Positions 6,817 to 13,695 of a DNA stretch of 15,387 bases are shown here, piece by piece (position 1 is the first letter of the stretch; the number at the start of each line of letters is the position of its first letter). The DNA comes from JBEKHI01 sp050012355 (GTDB taxonomy: Bacteria > Actinomycetota > Actinomycetes > Streptosporangiales > Streptosporangiaceae), in the NCBI GenBank assembly GCA_050012355.1, contig JBEKHI010000181.1, positions 1 through 15,387 on the forward strand, in the 5' to 3' direction. The notes under the pieces are model-generated. The model ran no database searches and was not told where the DNA came from. It saw only the letters and a list, made by a program, of their open reading frames with translations. Position numbers and translations under genes: made by a program.

Positions 6817-7221
6817 TCACGGCGTCAGGGTCTGGACCCAGGCGCCGTCGTAGCAGCTGAAGAAGGCGGCCGGGGAAATCCAGAGGGCGGGCGCGACGCA
6901 GGTTCGTGACCCGTAGAGCGCGGGTGTCGTGTACGACTCGACGATGGACGGGTCCCGGACTCGTCCCGGCGGGAAGACGTTGTCGTTGTCCCCGAAGACG
7001 GCGGCTCCGCCCGACTCGCCGACCGAGAAGATCGGGGCGCCATTCGCGTCGAAGACCTCGAACTCCTGCAGGTTGGCGCAGTCGCGGGCCTGGCCGTCCT
7101 TGATCCCGGGGCAGACGTACACCACCTGGCGGCCGTCGGACTGCTGTCGGGCGATGTAGCCCGCGCCGAACAGCACGATCGCCGCCAGGATTCCGATGAT
7201 CAGCTTCGCTGCCCTGTTCAT
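6817..7221 (-). CDS. Small membrane-anchored or secreted protein of unknown function
   Basis: A 134-residue protein not recognised as a family. Residues 1-5 are basic and 6-22 form one hydrophobic helix (LIIGILAAIVLFGAGYI) without a clear signal-peptidase site or lipobox, so it is probably a type II anchor. The remaining 110 residues should lie outside the membrane. They contain four cysteines (37, 48, 108, 123), enough for two disulfides, and a segment FEVFDANGAPIFSVGESGGA then VFGDND that resembles short beta-strand repeats of fibre or beta-helix proteins. Start at ATG 7221, with AAGGGGA (7225-7231, read on the minus strand) as ribosome binding site. It is divergent from the LLM oxidoreductase. 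Codon bias matches its neighbours. Confidence 0.75.
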   Translation of the reverse strand: MNRAAKLIIGILAAIVLFGAGYIARQQSDGRQVVYVCPGIKDGQARDCANLQEFEVFDANGAPIFSVGESGGAAVFGDNDNVFPPGRVRDPSIVESYTTPALYGSRTCVAPALWISPAAFFSCYDGAWVQTLTP

Positions 7222-7235
7222 CCCGTCCCCTTGGA

Positions 7236-7271
7236 TTGACCTGGAAGAAGAACGTGTTCTAGGTTCTTGGA
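7236..7271 (+). promoter_or_regulatory. LLM-gene promoter with KstR-like operator, leaderless
   Basis: TTGACC (7236-7241) and TAGGTT (7260-7265) are separated by 18 bp, and GTG 7272 follows the -10 by 6 nt, so the transcript should begin at the start codon. The spacer holds AGAACGTGTTCT (7249-7260), a near-palindrome whose flanked form AAGAACGTGTTCTA misses only the first T of TNNAACNNGTTNNA. Its distance to the -10 and start codon is the same as in the SnoaL operon promoter. Confidence 0.7.
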
Positions 7272-8150
7272 GTGCGGTTCACGTATGCGGAGTCTATGAC
7301 CGGTCCCTCGCACTACCCGACGCTGGCGCGGGCGGCGGAAGAAGCAGGCTATGACTCGATGGTGATCGGGGACTCCATCTGCTACCCGCGGCATTGTGAT
7401 TCGGTGTACCCGTACACCGCCGACGGGAGCCGGGAGTTCCTTGAGGACAAGCCATTCCTCGAGCCGTTCTCGCTGATCCCGGCGCTTGGCGCGGTCACCT
7501 CGACGCTGCGTTTCGTCACGTTCGTGATCAAGCTTCCGCTGCGCAACCCGGTGCTGCTCGCCAAGCAGGTGACCTCGACCGCGGTGCTCACCGGCGGACG
7601 GCTGGCGCTCGGAGCCGGAACCAGCCCGTGGCGCGAAGACTACGACGTGCTCGGCGTGGAGTGGGCCCGCCGGGGCAAGCGGATGGACGAGTCGATCGAG
7701 ATCCTGCGCGGGCTGTCCTCGGGTGAGTACTTCGAGCATCACGGGACGATCTACGACGTCCCGGAGATCAAGATCTCGCCGGTGCCGGAAACGCCGGTGC
7801 CCATCCTCATCGGCGGGCATGCCGACGCCGCGCTGCGCCGGGCCGCCCGGGCGGGCGACGGCTGGATGCACGGCGGCGGTGACCCGGCCGACCTGCCCAA
7901 GCTGCTGGCCAAGCTAGCCGAGTTCCGCCGGGCCGAGGGCACCGACGGCAAGCCGTTCGAGGTGCACGTGATCTCGATGGACGCCTATACCGCTGACGGT
8001 GTGCGGCGCCTCGAGGACCAGGGCGTCACGGACGTGATCGTCGGGTTCCGCTGGCCGTACGTCGTCGGTCCCGACACCGAGCCGCTGGGCGACAAGATAG
8101 ACCACCTGCGCCGGTACGCCGACACGGTGATCGCCGAAGTGAGAGGCTGA
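7272..8150 (+). CDS. LLM-class F420-dependent oxidoreductase
   Basis: A 292-residue luciferase-like monooxygenase-fold (TIM barrel) protein. It starts MRFTYAESMTGPSHY and has AAEEAGYDSMVIGDSICYP, a proline-rich PFLEPFSLIPALGAVT segment, LALGAGTSPWREDYD, WARRGKRMDESIEILRGL and PVPILIGGHADAALRRAAR, all typical of the actinobacterial F420-linked subgroup. Such enzymes transfer hydride between coenzyme F420 and an alcohol, ketone, imine or alkene; the substrate here is unknown. The GTG start at 7272 lies at the predicted transcription start and there is no Shine-Dalgarno sequence. Six bases after its stop the first GT-C-like membrane gene begins, so it likely leads the glycan operon although its promoter motif ties it to the SnoaL-sulfotransferase operon. 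Confidence 0.9.
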   Translation: MRFTYAESMTGPSHYPTLARAAEEAGYDSMVIGDSICYPRHCDSVYPYTADGSREFLEDKPFLEPFSLIPALGAVTSTLRFVTFVIKLPLRNPVLLAKQVTSTAVLTGGRLALGAGTSPWREDYDVLGVEWARRGKRMDESIEILRGLSSGEYFEHHGTIYDVPEIKISPVPETPVPILIGGHADAALRRAARAGDGWMHGGGDPADLPKLLAKLAEFRRAEGTDGKPFEVHVISMDAYTADGVRRLEDQGVTDVIVGFRWPYVVGPDTEPLGDKIDHLRRYADTVIAEVRG

Positions 8151-8156
8151 ACCGCC

Positions 8157-10061
8157 GTGGTCCAGACCGCCCGGCCGACCGCGGCGGCCGAGCCACGGGA
8201 CGCCGTCGAGTGGCTGCGCGAGCACAAGGTCACGGTCACCGCGCTGGTGATGATCGTCGCTCAGCTGTGGTGGAAGGCCATCCTGCTCGGGCATTCCTAC
8301 TTCCGCCAGGACGACTACAGGTTCCTCGACCGCGCCGTTTTCAGCGGGTTCGGCTGGCACTACCTGACCTGGATCGAGGCCGGGCACCTGCTGCCCGTCG
8401 CGATGGTCCTGACCTGGATCCTGGCCCGCACGTCGCTATATAACTGGCCGCTGACCTGCACGGTCACCATGGTCATCCTCGCTGGGGCCTGCCTGGCGAT
8501 GTGGAAGATGCTGCGGACACTGTTCGGCAACCGGCCGCTGATCCTGATCCCGCTGGGAATCTACCTGTTCAGTCCCTTGTCGCTGGCCGGCATGGACTGG
8601 TGGGCAGTAGCTATCGAGATGCTCCCGCTGGAACTCGCCATATTCATGGCCGTCGACGCGCACGTCAGGTACCTGCGCACCCGCCGCATGCGTACCGCGG
8701 TGGCCGCGACCGCCTGGACCGCGATGGCGATGGCGTCGATGGACAAGGGGGCGGTGCTCCCGTTCCTGCTGCTCGCTCTCACGTCGGCGTTCCTCGTACC
8801 GGCCGCGAGTTCCCGGTGGCCGGTCGCCGTGATCCGCGTGCTGCGCGAGTACTGGCGGATCTGGGTCATGTACGCGGTGGTGCTCGCCACCTACCTGACG
8901 ATTTTCCTCATCCTGCTGTACGACTCGACGTCCAAGCCGGGATCGATCGGATCGGCCAGCCGGGTATTCGACCTGGCGACGACGATGATCGGGTCCACCG
9001 TGCTCACCGGCGCCCTCGGCGGGCCCTGGCAGTGGTGGCAGGCGGGTCTTGGCTTCGCGCAGACCAGCCCGCCCACCGCGCTCGCGCAGCTGGCCTGGGC
9101 GGTGGCGCTGATCGCGGTCGTGGCGAGTTGCCTGTTCCGGCAGCGGGCCTGGCGGGCCTGGGCGATCATCGCGGGCTGGATCGTGTTCGCTGACATCCTC
9201 CCGGTGGCTCTCGGGCGGCTCCAGGAGTACCCGGCGAGCCTGCTCGGAGTCCAGGCGAGATACGTCACCGAGGGCGCCGGCGTGCTGGCGGTGTGCGTGG
9301 CGATCGCGTTCGTCCCGCTGGCCGGGGAGCGGGACGCGTACCGGCTGCGGGCACCGAGCCTGCGCGTCCTGATACGCGGTATCACGGCCGTCCTGGCCTG
9401 CGGGTTCCTGGCCGGCTCGGTGTGGTCGTCGGTCTCGCTCGAGTCGACCTTCACCGCGTCCACCGCCCAGGCGCGGTCCTACATCGCGACGGCGGGGGCG
9501 GCGGTCGCCGAGGCACCGCGCCACGCGCTGATCATCGACACCGCGACGCCCCCGTACATCATGGACCCAGGGTTGTTCGGGACGAACGGCTACACCTCAC
9601 AGGTGATCGGCGCGCTCGCGCGCTCGCGCGGCCGCGGCGACCTGACCTGGACCACATGGCCGAGCGGTGTCTACGACCGGCAGATCATGATCTTCAACCT
9701 CCAGGGACAGCTGCGCCCGGCCCTGCTGGCCGGGCCGTCCTCGCGGCCGTTGCCGCCCCATTCCAGTTGCTGGACGACGGCCCCCATCCCGCTGAGCGGC
9801 ACGCTGTACCGCTGGCCCTGGGTGGTCCGGGTGACCTACTCCGGGCCGGCGACCGTGCTCACGGTGGGATTCGGCACCGACATCCAGTCGGTCGCGGTCA
9901 GCGCCGGGCACCACGAGGTCTACCTGCCGGTGGTCGGTTCGGGTAACGCGGTGTACGTCCTGTCCACCAGCACGAACGCGTGCGTGTCGAAGGTGACTGT
10001 CGGCTCCTTCCAGCCCAGCGATTCGGCCACTGGCATCCCCTCGGCGATCATTGCTGGGTGA
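8157..10061 (+). CDS. GT-C-like polytopic membrane protein, probable glycosyltransferase
   Basis: A 634-residue integral membrane protein starting at GTG 8157. After a short cytoplasmic N-terminus comes a first helix (about 26-44) and then an external loop with FRQDDY (Asp52-Asp53). An acidic pair in the first loop after helix 1 is the hallmark of GT-C enzymes, which use polyprenyl-phosphate sugars. About ten more hydrophobic segments follow to about residue 420. A soluble, probably external tail of about 200 residues follows, rich in beta-type sequence (LSGTLYRWPWVVRVTY, VVGSGNAVYVLST). The gene starts 6 nt after the LLM gene and overlaps the next GT-C-like gene by 4 bp (GTGA). Enzyme activity is inferred from topology, loop motif and neighbours; no named family was recognised. 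It contains a short CG-rich 8-bp tandem repeat at 9611-9630. Confidence 0.75.
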   Translation: MVQTARPTAAAEPRDAVEWLREHKVTVTALVMIVAQLWWKAILLGHSYFRQDDYRFLDRAVFSGFGWHYLTWIEAGHLLPVAMVLTWILARTSLYNWPLTCTVTMVILAGACLAMWKMLRTLFGNRPLILIPLGIYLFSPLSLAGMDWWAVAIEMLPLELAIFMAVDAHVRYLRTRRMRTAVAATAWTAMAMASMDKGAVLPFLLLALTSAFLVPAASSRWPVAVIRVLREYWRIWVMYAVVLATYLTIFLILLYDSTSKPGSIGSASRVFDLATTMIGSTVLTGALGGPWQWWQAGLGFAQTSPPTALAQLAWAVALIAVVASCLFRQRAWRAWAIIAGWIVFADILPVALGRLQEYPASLLGVQARYVTEGAGVLAVCVAIAFVPLAGERDAYRLRAPSLRVLIRGITAVLACGFLAGSVWSSVSLESTFTASTAQARSYIATAGAAVAEAPRHALIIDTATPPYIMDPGLFGTNGYTSQVIGALARSRGRGDLTWTTWPSGVYDRQIMIFNLQGQLRPALLAGPSSRPLPPHSSCWTTAPIPLSGTLYRWPWVVRVTYSGPATVLTVGFGTDIQSVAVSAGHHEVYLPVVGSGNAVYVLSTSTNACVSKVTVGSFQPSDSATGIPSAIIAG

Positions 10062-11596
10062 GGGGACGCCTTCCGGGCCTCGCGCTCGGACTTGTGCTAG
10101 GGCTGCTGGCGCTTGGGCCAGGGCTGCGGCGGGGGTTCCTGCTCAGTTACGACATGGTGTTCGTGCCGCGCGAGTCGCTGCGCGCGGCGCTTGACCTCGG
10201 CGGGCCGCCGCGGGCGGTGCCGAGCGACGTCGTGATGGCGGTCGCCGAACGCGTGCTACCCGGCGACATCGTGCAGAAGCTCGTGCTGCTGGCGATCTTC
10301 ACGCTGGCCTGCGGGGGAGCGGCCGCACTGGCGCGCGATTTCCCCCTGATCGCGCGGCTGGCCGCCGGGGTGTTCTACACCTGGAACCCGTACGTCGCCG
10401 AACGGCTGATCATCGGCCAGTGGGCGCTGCTGCTCGGGTACGCCGGCCTGCCCTGGGTGCTCGCGGCGGCGCTTCGCCGCCCGTTTTCCTGGTGGCGGCT
10501 CGCCCTGGCGATGCTCCCCGCGATCGTCGGCGGCTTCGCGGCGATGGCGATCACCGGGCTGCTGCTCGTTCCGGTCGTCATACTCCGAAGGTCGCCGCGC
10601 GACGCGGCCACGGCCGTCGCCGTGCTGATCGCCGGCTGCCTGCCCTGGCTGATCCCGTCGATGCTGCACCCGGTGTACGCCGACCCGCGCGCGGTGGCGG
10701 CGTTCGCGGCCCGTCCTGACACGCCGTTCGGCAGCGCGGGGAGCCTGCTGATGCTCGGCGGGATCTGGAACGCGCAGGCGGTGCCCGCCGGGTACGGCGG
10801 ATGGCTGACGGCCGCGTGGCTGGTGGTGGTCATCATCGGGTGCGCGGGCTACGTCGTCTGGACCCGCGCCAGCTATCGGGGACTGGGCGCCGCCGCGGTT
10901 ATCGGGCTGCTGATCGCGCTGGCCGGGGTGACGGCCCCCGGCCAGGACCTGCTGCGCGCGGCGATCGGCGCCTGGCCCGGCGTCGCGATCCTGCGGGACG
11001 GGCAGCAGTTCGTGGCGCCGCTCGCGCTGGCCGAGGCGCTGGGTCTCGCCGCGGTGGTGTCGCGGGCGGTGCGCGCGGACGCGGCCGGGATGCTCTACGC
11101 CATGGTCGCGCTGCTCGTCCCCGTGCTCCTGCTGCCAGGACTCGCGTGGGGCGCGGGCGGACGCCTCCAGCCGGTCTGGTACCCGCCCGGCTGGGCCGCC
11201 ATCGCCCGCACGGTGGACACCAGCCCAGCGCCCGGCGACGTGCTGCTGCTGCCCTGGGCGGCGGACCGCCGTCCCGCCTGGAACGACTACGAGGCGGTGC
11301 TCGACCCGTGGCCGAGATTGCTGTCCCGCCCCGTGATCTGGAACGACGGCACCACCGTCGGGAACGTGGCGATGCTCCCCGACGACCCGGTCGCCCGGCG
11401 GCTGAACACGGTTATCACCGGCACCGGACCGATGACGGCCGCGCTGCGTGCCGTCGGCATACGCTTCGTGCTAGTCGACGCCGGCGCGTCACCCGCCCTC
11501 CGCCTCCCCGGCTCTGTCATAATCGCCACTGCCAACGGCGTGACGCTGTTCGAGATCCCGATGCCGAATCGTGATGAATCACCATCACCACGGTAG
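10058..11596 (+). CDS. GT-C-like polytopic membrane protein, AftD-related architecture
   Basis: A 512-residue membrane protein from GTG 10058, which overlaps the previous stop as GTGA; the frame stays open back to 9980 but that part lies inside the preceding gene. The layout is TM1 (5-23), a loop with SYDMVFVPRE (Asp32), several helices including TWNPYVAERLIIGQWALLLGY, and about ten membrane segments to about residue 368. A soluble tail of about 140 residues follows, containing GDVLLLPW and, near the end, AVGIRFVLVD. The tail resembles the corresponding part of AftD at the window's right end (VLVVPGATF and MGVRYVVVRNDL), which suggests a shorter relative of it. Probable polyprenyl-phosphate-sugar glycosyltransferase or sugar-chain handling protein; specificity unknown. 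The stop codon lies within a KstR-like 14-mer. Confidence 0.77.
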   Translation: MRGRLPGLALGLVLGLLALGPGLRRGFLLSYDMVFVPRESLRAALDLGGPPRAVPSDVVMAVAERVLPGDIVQKLVLLAIFTLACGGAAALARDFPLIARLAAGVFYTWNPYVAERLIIGQWALLLGYAGLPWVLAAALRRPFSWWRLALAMLPAIVGGFAAMAITGLLLVPVVILRRSPRDAATAVAVLIAGCLPWLIPSMLHPVYADPRAVAAFAARPDTPFGSAGSLLMLGGIWNAQAVPAGYGGWLTAAWLVVVIIGCAGYVVWTRASYRGLGAAAVIGLLIALAGVTAPGQDLLRAAIGAWPGVAILRDGQQFVAPLALAEALGLAAVVSRAVRADAAGMLYAMVALLVPVLLLPGLAWGAGGRLQPVWYPPGWAAIARTVDTSPAPGDVLLLPWAADRRPAWNDYEAVLDPWPRLLSRPVIWNDGTTVGNVAMLPDDPVARRLNTVITGTGPMTAALRAVGIRFVLVDAGASPALRLPGSVIIATANGVTLFEIPMPNRDESPSPR

Positions 11597-11607
11597 AACG
11601 TGTTACA
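11594..11607. promoter_or_regulatory. Possible KstR-type operator upstream of the DUF2613 gene
   Basis: TAGAACGTGTTACA matches all fixed positions of TNNAACNNGTTNNA, but is less symmetrical than the two other sites and overlaps the preceding stop codon. The 87-bp gap 11597-11683 also holds TTGGAC (11610-11615) and an AAGGAGG ribosome binding site, but no convincing -10. It may be a regulated internal promoter or a chance match. Confidence 0.4.
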
Positions 11608-11670
11608 TTTTGGACAAGTTACTAGTCAGTTGCACCAGCGCCCAGCTACGGTCCATGTCAAAGGCGGCCA

Positions 11671-11677
11671 AAGGAGG
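11671..11677 (+). promoter_or_regulatory. Ribosome binding site that fixes the DUF2613 start
   Basis: AAGGAGG lies 6 nt before ATG 11684. It selects the 46-residue product over an in-frame GTG at 11600, which would add a polar 28-residue N-terminus before the membrane helix. Confidence 0.8.
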
Positions 11678-11683
11678 ACGGCT

Positions 11684-11824
11684 ATGATCCGGCTGATCAT
11701 CGCAATGGTGATAGGCGCCCTGGTCGCTGTGGCAGCGGTCATCAGCGTGCAGCATCTGGTCCTCACCACCGTGTCGAACGGCACGCCGACACAGGCGAGC
11801 CTGTACCAGTACGGCAACCGCTGA
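11684..11824 (+). CDS. DUF2613-type membrane microprotein
   Basis: A 46-residue protein: MIRLIIAMVIGALVAVAAV forms a single N-terminal membrane helix (about 2-24, possibly an uncleaved signal), then SVQHLVLTTVSNGTPTQ and a short tail ending LYQYGNR. Length, sequence style and position close to an aftD gene recall DUF2613, which in Mycobacterium tuberculosis is Rv0236A, next to aftD (Rv0236c); this is from memory. Its function is unknown. An accessory or stabilising role for the neighbouring membrane glycosyltransferases is inferred. Strong RBS; the GT2 gene begins 6 nt after its stop. Confidence 0.75.
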   Translation: MIRLIIAMVIGALVAVAAVISVQHLVLTTVSNGTPTQASLYQYGNR

Positions 11825-11830
11825 CCGGCT

Positions 11831-12613
11831 ATGCCGGTTCCGACGGTCGAGATCATCGTCCCAGCGCGTAACGAGGCCGGCCGGCTCCCCAGGGGTCTCG
11901 AACTCCTGGCGGCGAAGGCCGGCACGCTTCCGGTGCGCGCGGCGATCCTCGTGGTGGACAGCGCGTCCACCGACGAGACACCGGACATCGTCAGCAACTG
12001 GCCGCCAGGCCCGGTCCCCATCCGGCTGCTGCGCTCCCGGCGTCCTGGCAAGGGGCTCGCGATACGCGACGGGCTGCTCGCCACCACCGCGCCGTTCGTC
12101 GGCTTCTGCGACGCGGACATGGCCACCGACCTGTCCGCGCTGGACCGCGCGCTGGCGCTGCTGGCGCAGGGCAAGCAGGTGGTCATCGGGTCGCGCTCGC
12201 TCGGCTGCTCCGACGTGGAGGACCGGCACAGCATCGCCCGGCGGACCGGGGCGGCGGTGTTCCGCGCGATGGCCAGGACCGTCGTCCATGAGGCGACCGA
12301 CACCCAGTGCGGCTTCAAGTTCTTCGACGGGCAGCTAGCCCGGTCGGCCGCCGCGATGCTGCGCAGCACCGGGTTCGCGTTCGACATCGAACTGCTCGCG
12401 CACTGTCTCAGCCTCGGCGCGACGCTCACCGAGATACCGGTCAAGTGGCGTGACGTTCCCGGGTCGAGTTTCAGTGTGTGGCGGCACTCGGCCGCGTCGT
12501 TCTGCGGCGTCGCCGGGATCTGGCTACGGGCCAATCGGCCGGCCACGGCGTTCGTCCCGCTGCCGCGCGCGCCCGAAGCGCTGCCGTTGCCGTCCGGGGC
12601 GCCGGTGACGTGA
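11831..12613 (+). CDS. GT2 family glycosyltransferase, ALG5/polyprenyl-phosphate type
   Basis: A 260-residue GT-A-fold enzyme. The start VEIIVPARNEAGRL is followed by VVDSASTDET (Asp43), the metal-binding DAD at 94-96 (CDADMATD), GSR, and the conserved DTQCGFKFF (157-165). FAFDIELL and ITEIPVKW-like sequence (TEIPVKWRDVPGSS) come later. This order is that of dolichyl-phosphate beta-glucosyltransferases and bacterial polyprenyl-phosphate glycosyltransferases, which load a sugar from a nucleotide donor onto a lipid phosphate at the inner face of the membrane. No membrane helix is present, so it is probably peripheral. It could supply lipid-linked sugar donors to the GT-C-like proteins encoded beside it. 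The stop overlaps the GT4 start (GTGA). The sugar cannot be determined from sequence. Confidence 0.88.
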   Translation: MPVPTVEIIVPARNEAGRLPRGLELLAAKAGTLPVRAAILVVDSASTDETPDIVSNWPPGPVPIRLLRSRRPGKGLAIRDGLLATTAPFVGFCDADMATDLSALDRALALLAQGKQVVIGSRSLGCSDVEDRHSIARRTGAAVFRAMARTVVHEATDTQCGFKFFDGQLARSAAAMLRSTGFAFDIELLAHCLSLGATLTEIPVKWRDVPGSSFSVWRHSAASFCGVAGIWLRANRPATAFVPLPRAPEALPLPSGAPVT

Positions 12614-13695
12614 CGCGGCTGGACGGACTCGACGTCGCCGTCGTGAACTGGCGGGACCCTTGGCACCCGCAAGCGGGAGGCGCGGAACGATACGCGTGGG
12701 AGATGGCACTCGGCCTCGTCGCCCGCGGGGCGAAGGTCAGGTACGTCACCGCCCGCGCGCCCGGGCAGCCGAGGACGGACCGCCGTGACGGCATCCCGGT
12801 GATCCGGCTCGGCGGCCGGTTCACCGTGTACCCGCTGGTGCTCGGTTACCTGCTGCTGCACCGCCGGTCGATCGACGCGGTGCTTGACTGCCAGAACGGC
12901 ATCCCGTTCTTCACCCCCTGGGTGGTGCGCCGCCGGGCCCGGGTGGTGCTGGTGATGCACCACGTGCACACCACCCAGTTCGGCGTGCACTTCCCGCCGT
13001 GGATGGCGCGGGCCGGCCGCTTCCTGGAGGGCCCGGTCGCCCGCCGCGCCTACGCGCGGCACCCATGCGCCGCTGTCTCACCATCCACCGTCGCGGCCAT
13101 GCGTGACCGGCTGCGCTGGCCAGGGTCCATTTCGATCGTCCATAACGGCGTGACCCAATCCCCGTCGGCGCCCGCCGATCAGCCGGCCGACCGGGCCAGC
13201 CTGTCCTGGGTCGGCCGGCTGGTCGCGCACAAGCGGGTGGAACTGCTCATCCCGCTGGCGCGCCGGATGCCAGCCGTCACGATCGACGTGATCGGCCACG
13301 GCCCGGCCGCCGCGGCGCTCGATGACGCCCCGGCGAACATCGAGGTGCACGGGTACCTGTCCGAGGACGAAAAGCACGCGCTGGTCGCCCGATCCGTCCT
13401 GCACCTGAACACGTCGCAGGGCGAGGGCTGGGGGCTGTGCGTCATCGAGGCAGCCGCGTCCGGCGTGCCCACCGTCGCGTTCGACGTCGAGGGGCTGCGC
13501 GACTCGATCAGGGACGGCGAGACCGGCTGGCTGGTCCGCGACGGCGAGTCGCTGGCCGACGTGACAGAACGCGCGCTCAAGGAGCTCGCCGACCCGGCCC
13601 GTCGCGACCAGATAGCGGCCGCCTGCCGTGCCTGGGCGGCCGGGTTCACCTGGGACTCGTCGGCGGACCAGATGGCGAAGCTGCTGGTGAGATGA
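12610..13695 (+). CDS. GT4 family glycosyltransferase
   Basis: A 361-residue GT-B-fold enzyme beginning at GTG 12610, in a 4-bp overlap with the GT2 stop; the open frame to 12478 lies inside the GT2 gene. The N-terminal domain has the donor/acceptor loop WHPQAGGAERYAWE (18-31) and HHVHTTQFG. The hinge region reads SIVHNGV and SWVGRLVAHKRVELL. The C-terminal domain carries the EX7E motif with Glu272 and Glu280 (GEGWGLCVIEAAASG), followed by GLRDSIRDGETGWLV. It is a retaining glycosyltransferase using a nucleotide sugar in the cytoplasm; the sugar and acceptor are unknown, though mannosyl- or other envelope-glycan transfer is typical of relatives. Its stop overlaps the aftD start (ATGA), showing a tight operon. 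Confidence 0.92.
   Translation: MTRLDGLDVAVVNWRDPWHPQAGGAERYAWEMALGLVARGAKVRYVTARAPGQPRTDRRDGIPVIRLGGRFTVYPLVLGYLLLHRRSIDAVLDCQNGIPFFTPWVVRRRARVVLVMHHVHTTQFGVHFPPWMARAGRFLEGPVARRAYARHPCAAVSPSTVAAMRDRLRWPGSISIVHNGVTQSPSAPADQPADRASLSWVGRLVAHKRVELLIPLARRMPAVTIDVIGHGPAAAALDDAPANIEVHGYLSEDEKHALVARSVLHLNTSQGEGWGLCVIEAAASGVPTVAFDVEGLRDSIRDGETGWLVRDGESLADVTERALKELADPARRDQIAAACRAWAAGFTWDSSADQMAKLLVR

Noticed and set aside
8436..9524. Long minus-strand open frame across the first membrane protein, and similar long antisense frames elsewhere
   Set aside because: Sequence is rich in Arg, Gly, Gln and His without domains, as expected for antisense frames in GC-rich codons; the plus-strand product has clear membrane helices.
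9611..9630. 8-bp tandem repeat CGCGCTCG (two and a half copies)
   Set aside because: It is coding (ALARSRG) and too short; best explained by codon bias rather than a functional repeat.
9980..10057. Extension of the second membrane protein into the preceding gene
   Set aside because: GTG 10058 gives the GTGA overlap and the membrane helix begins directly after it; the extension is polar and out of frame with the upstream gene.
12478..12609. Extension of the GT4 frame into the GT2 gene
   Set aside because: The GT4 fold begins just after GTG 12610; the added sequence is Arg/Ala-rich shadow of the GT2 codons.
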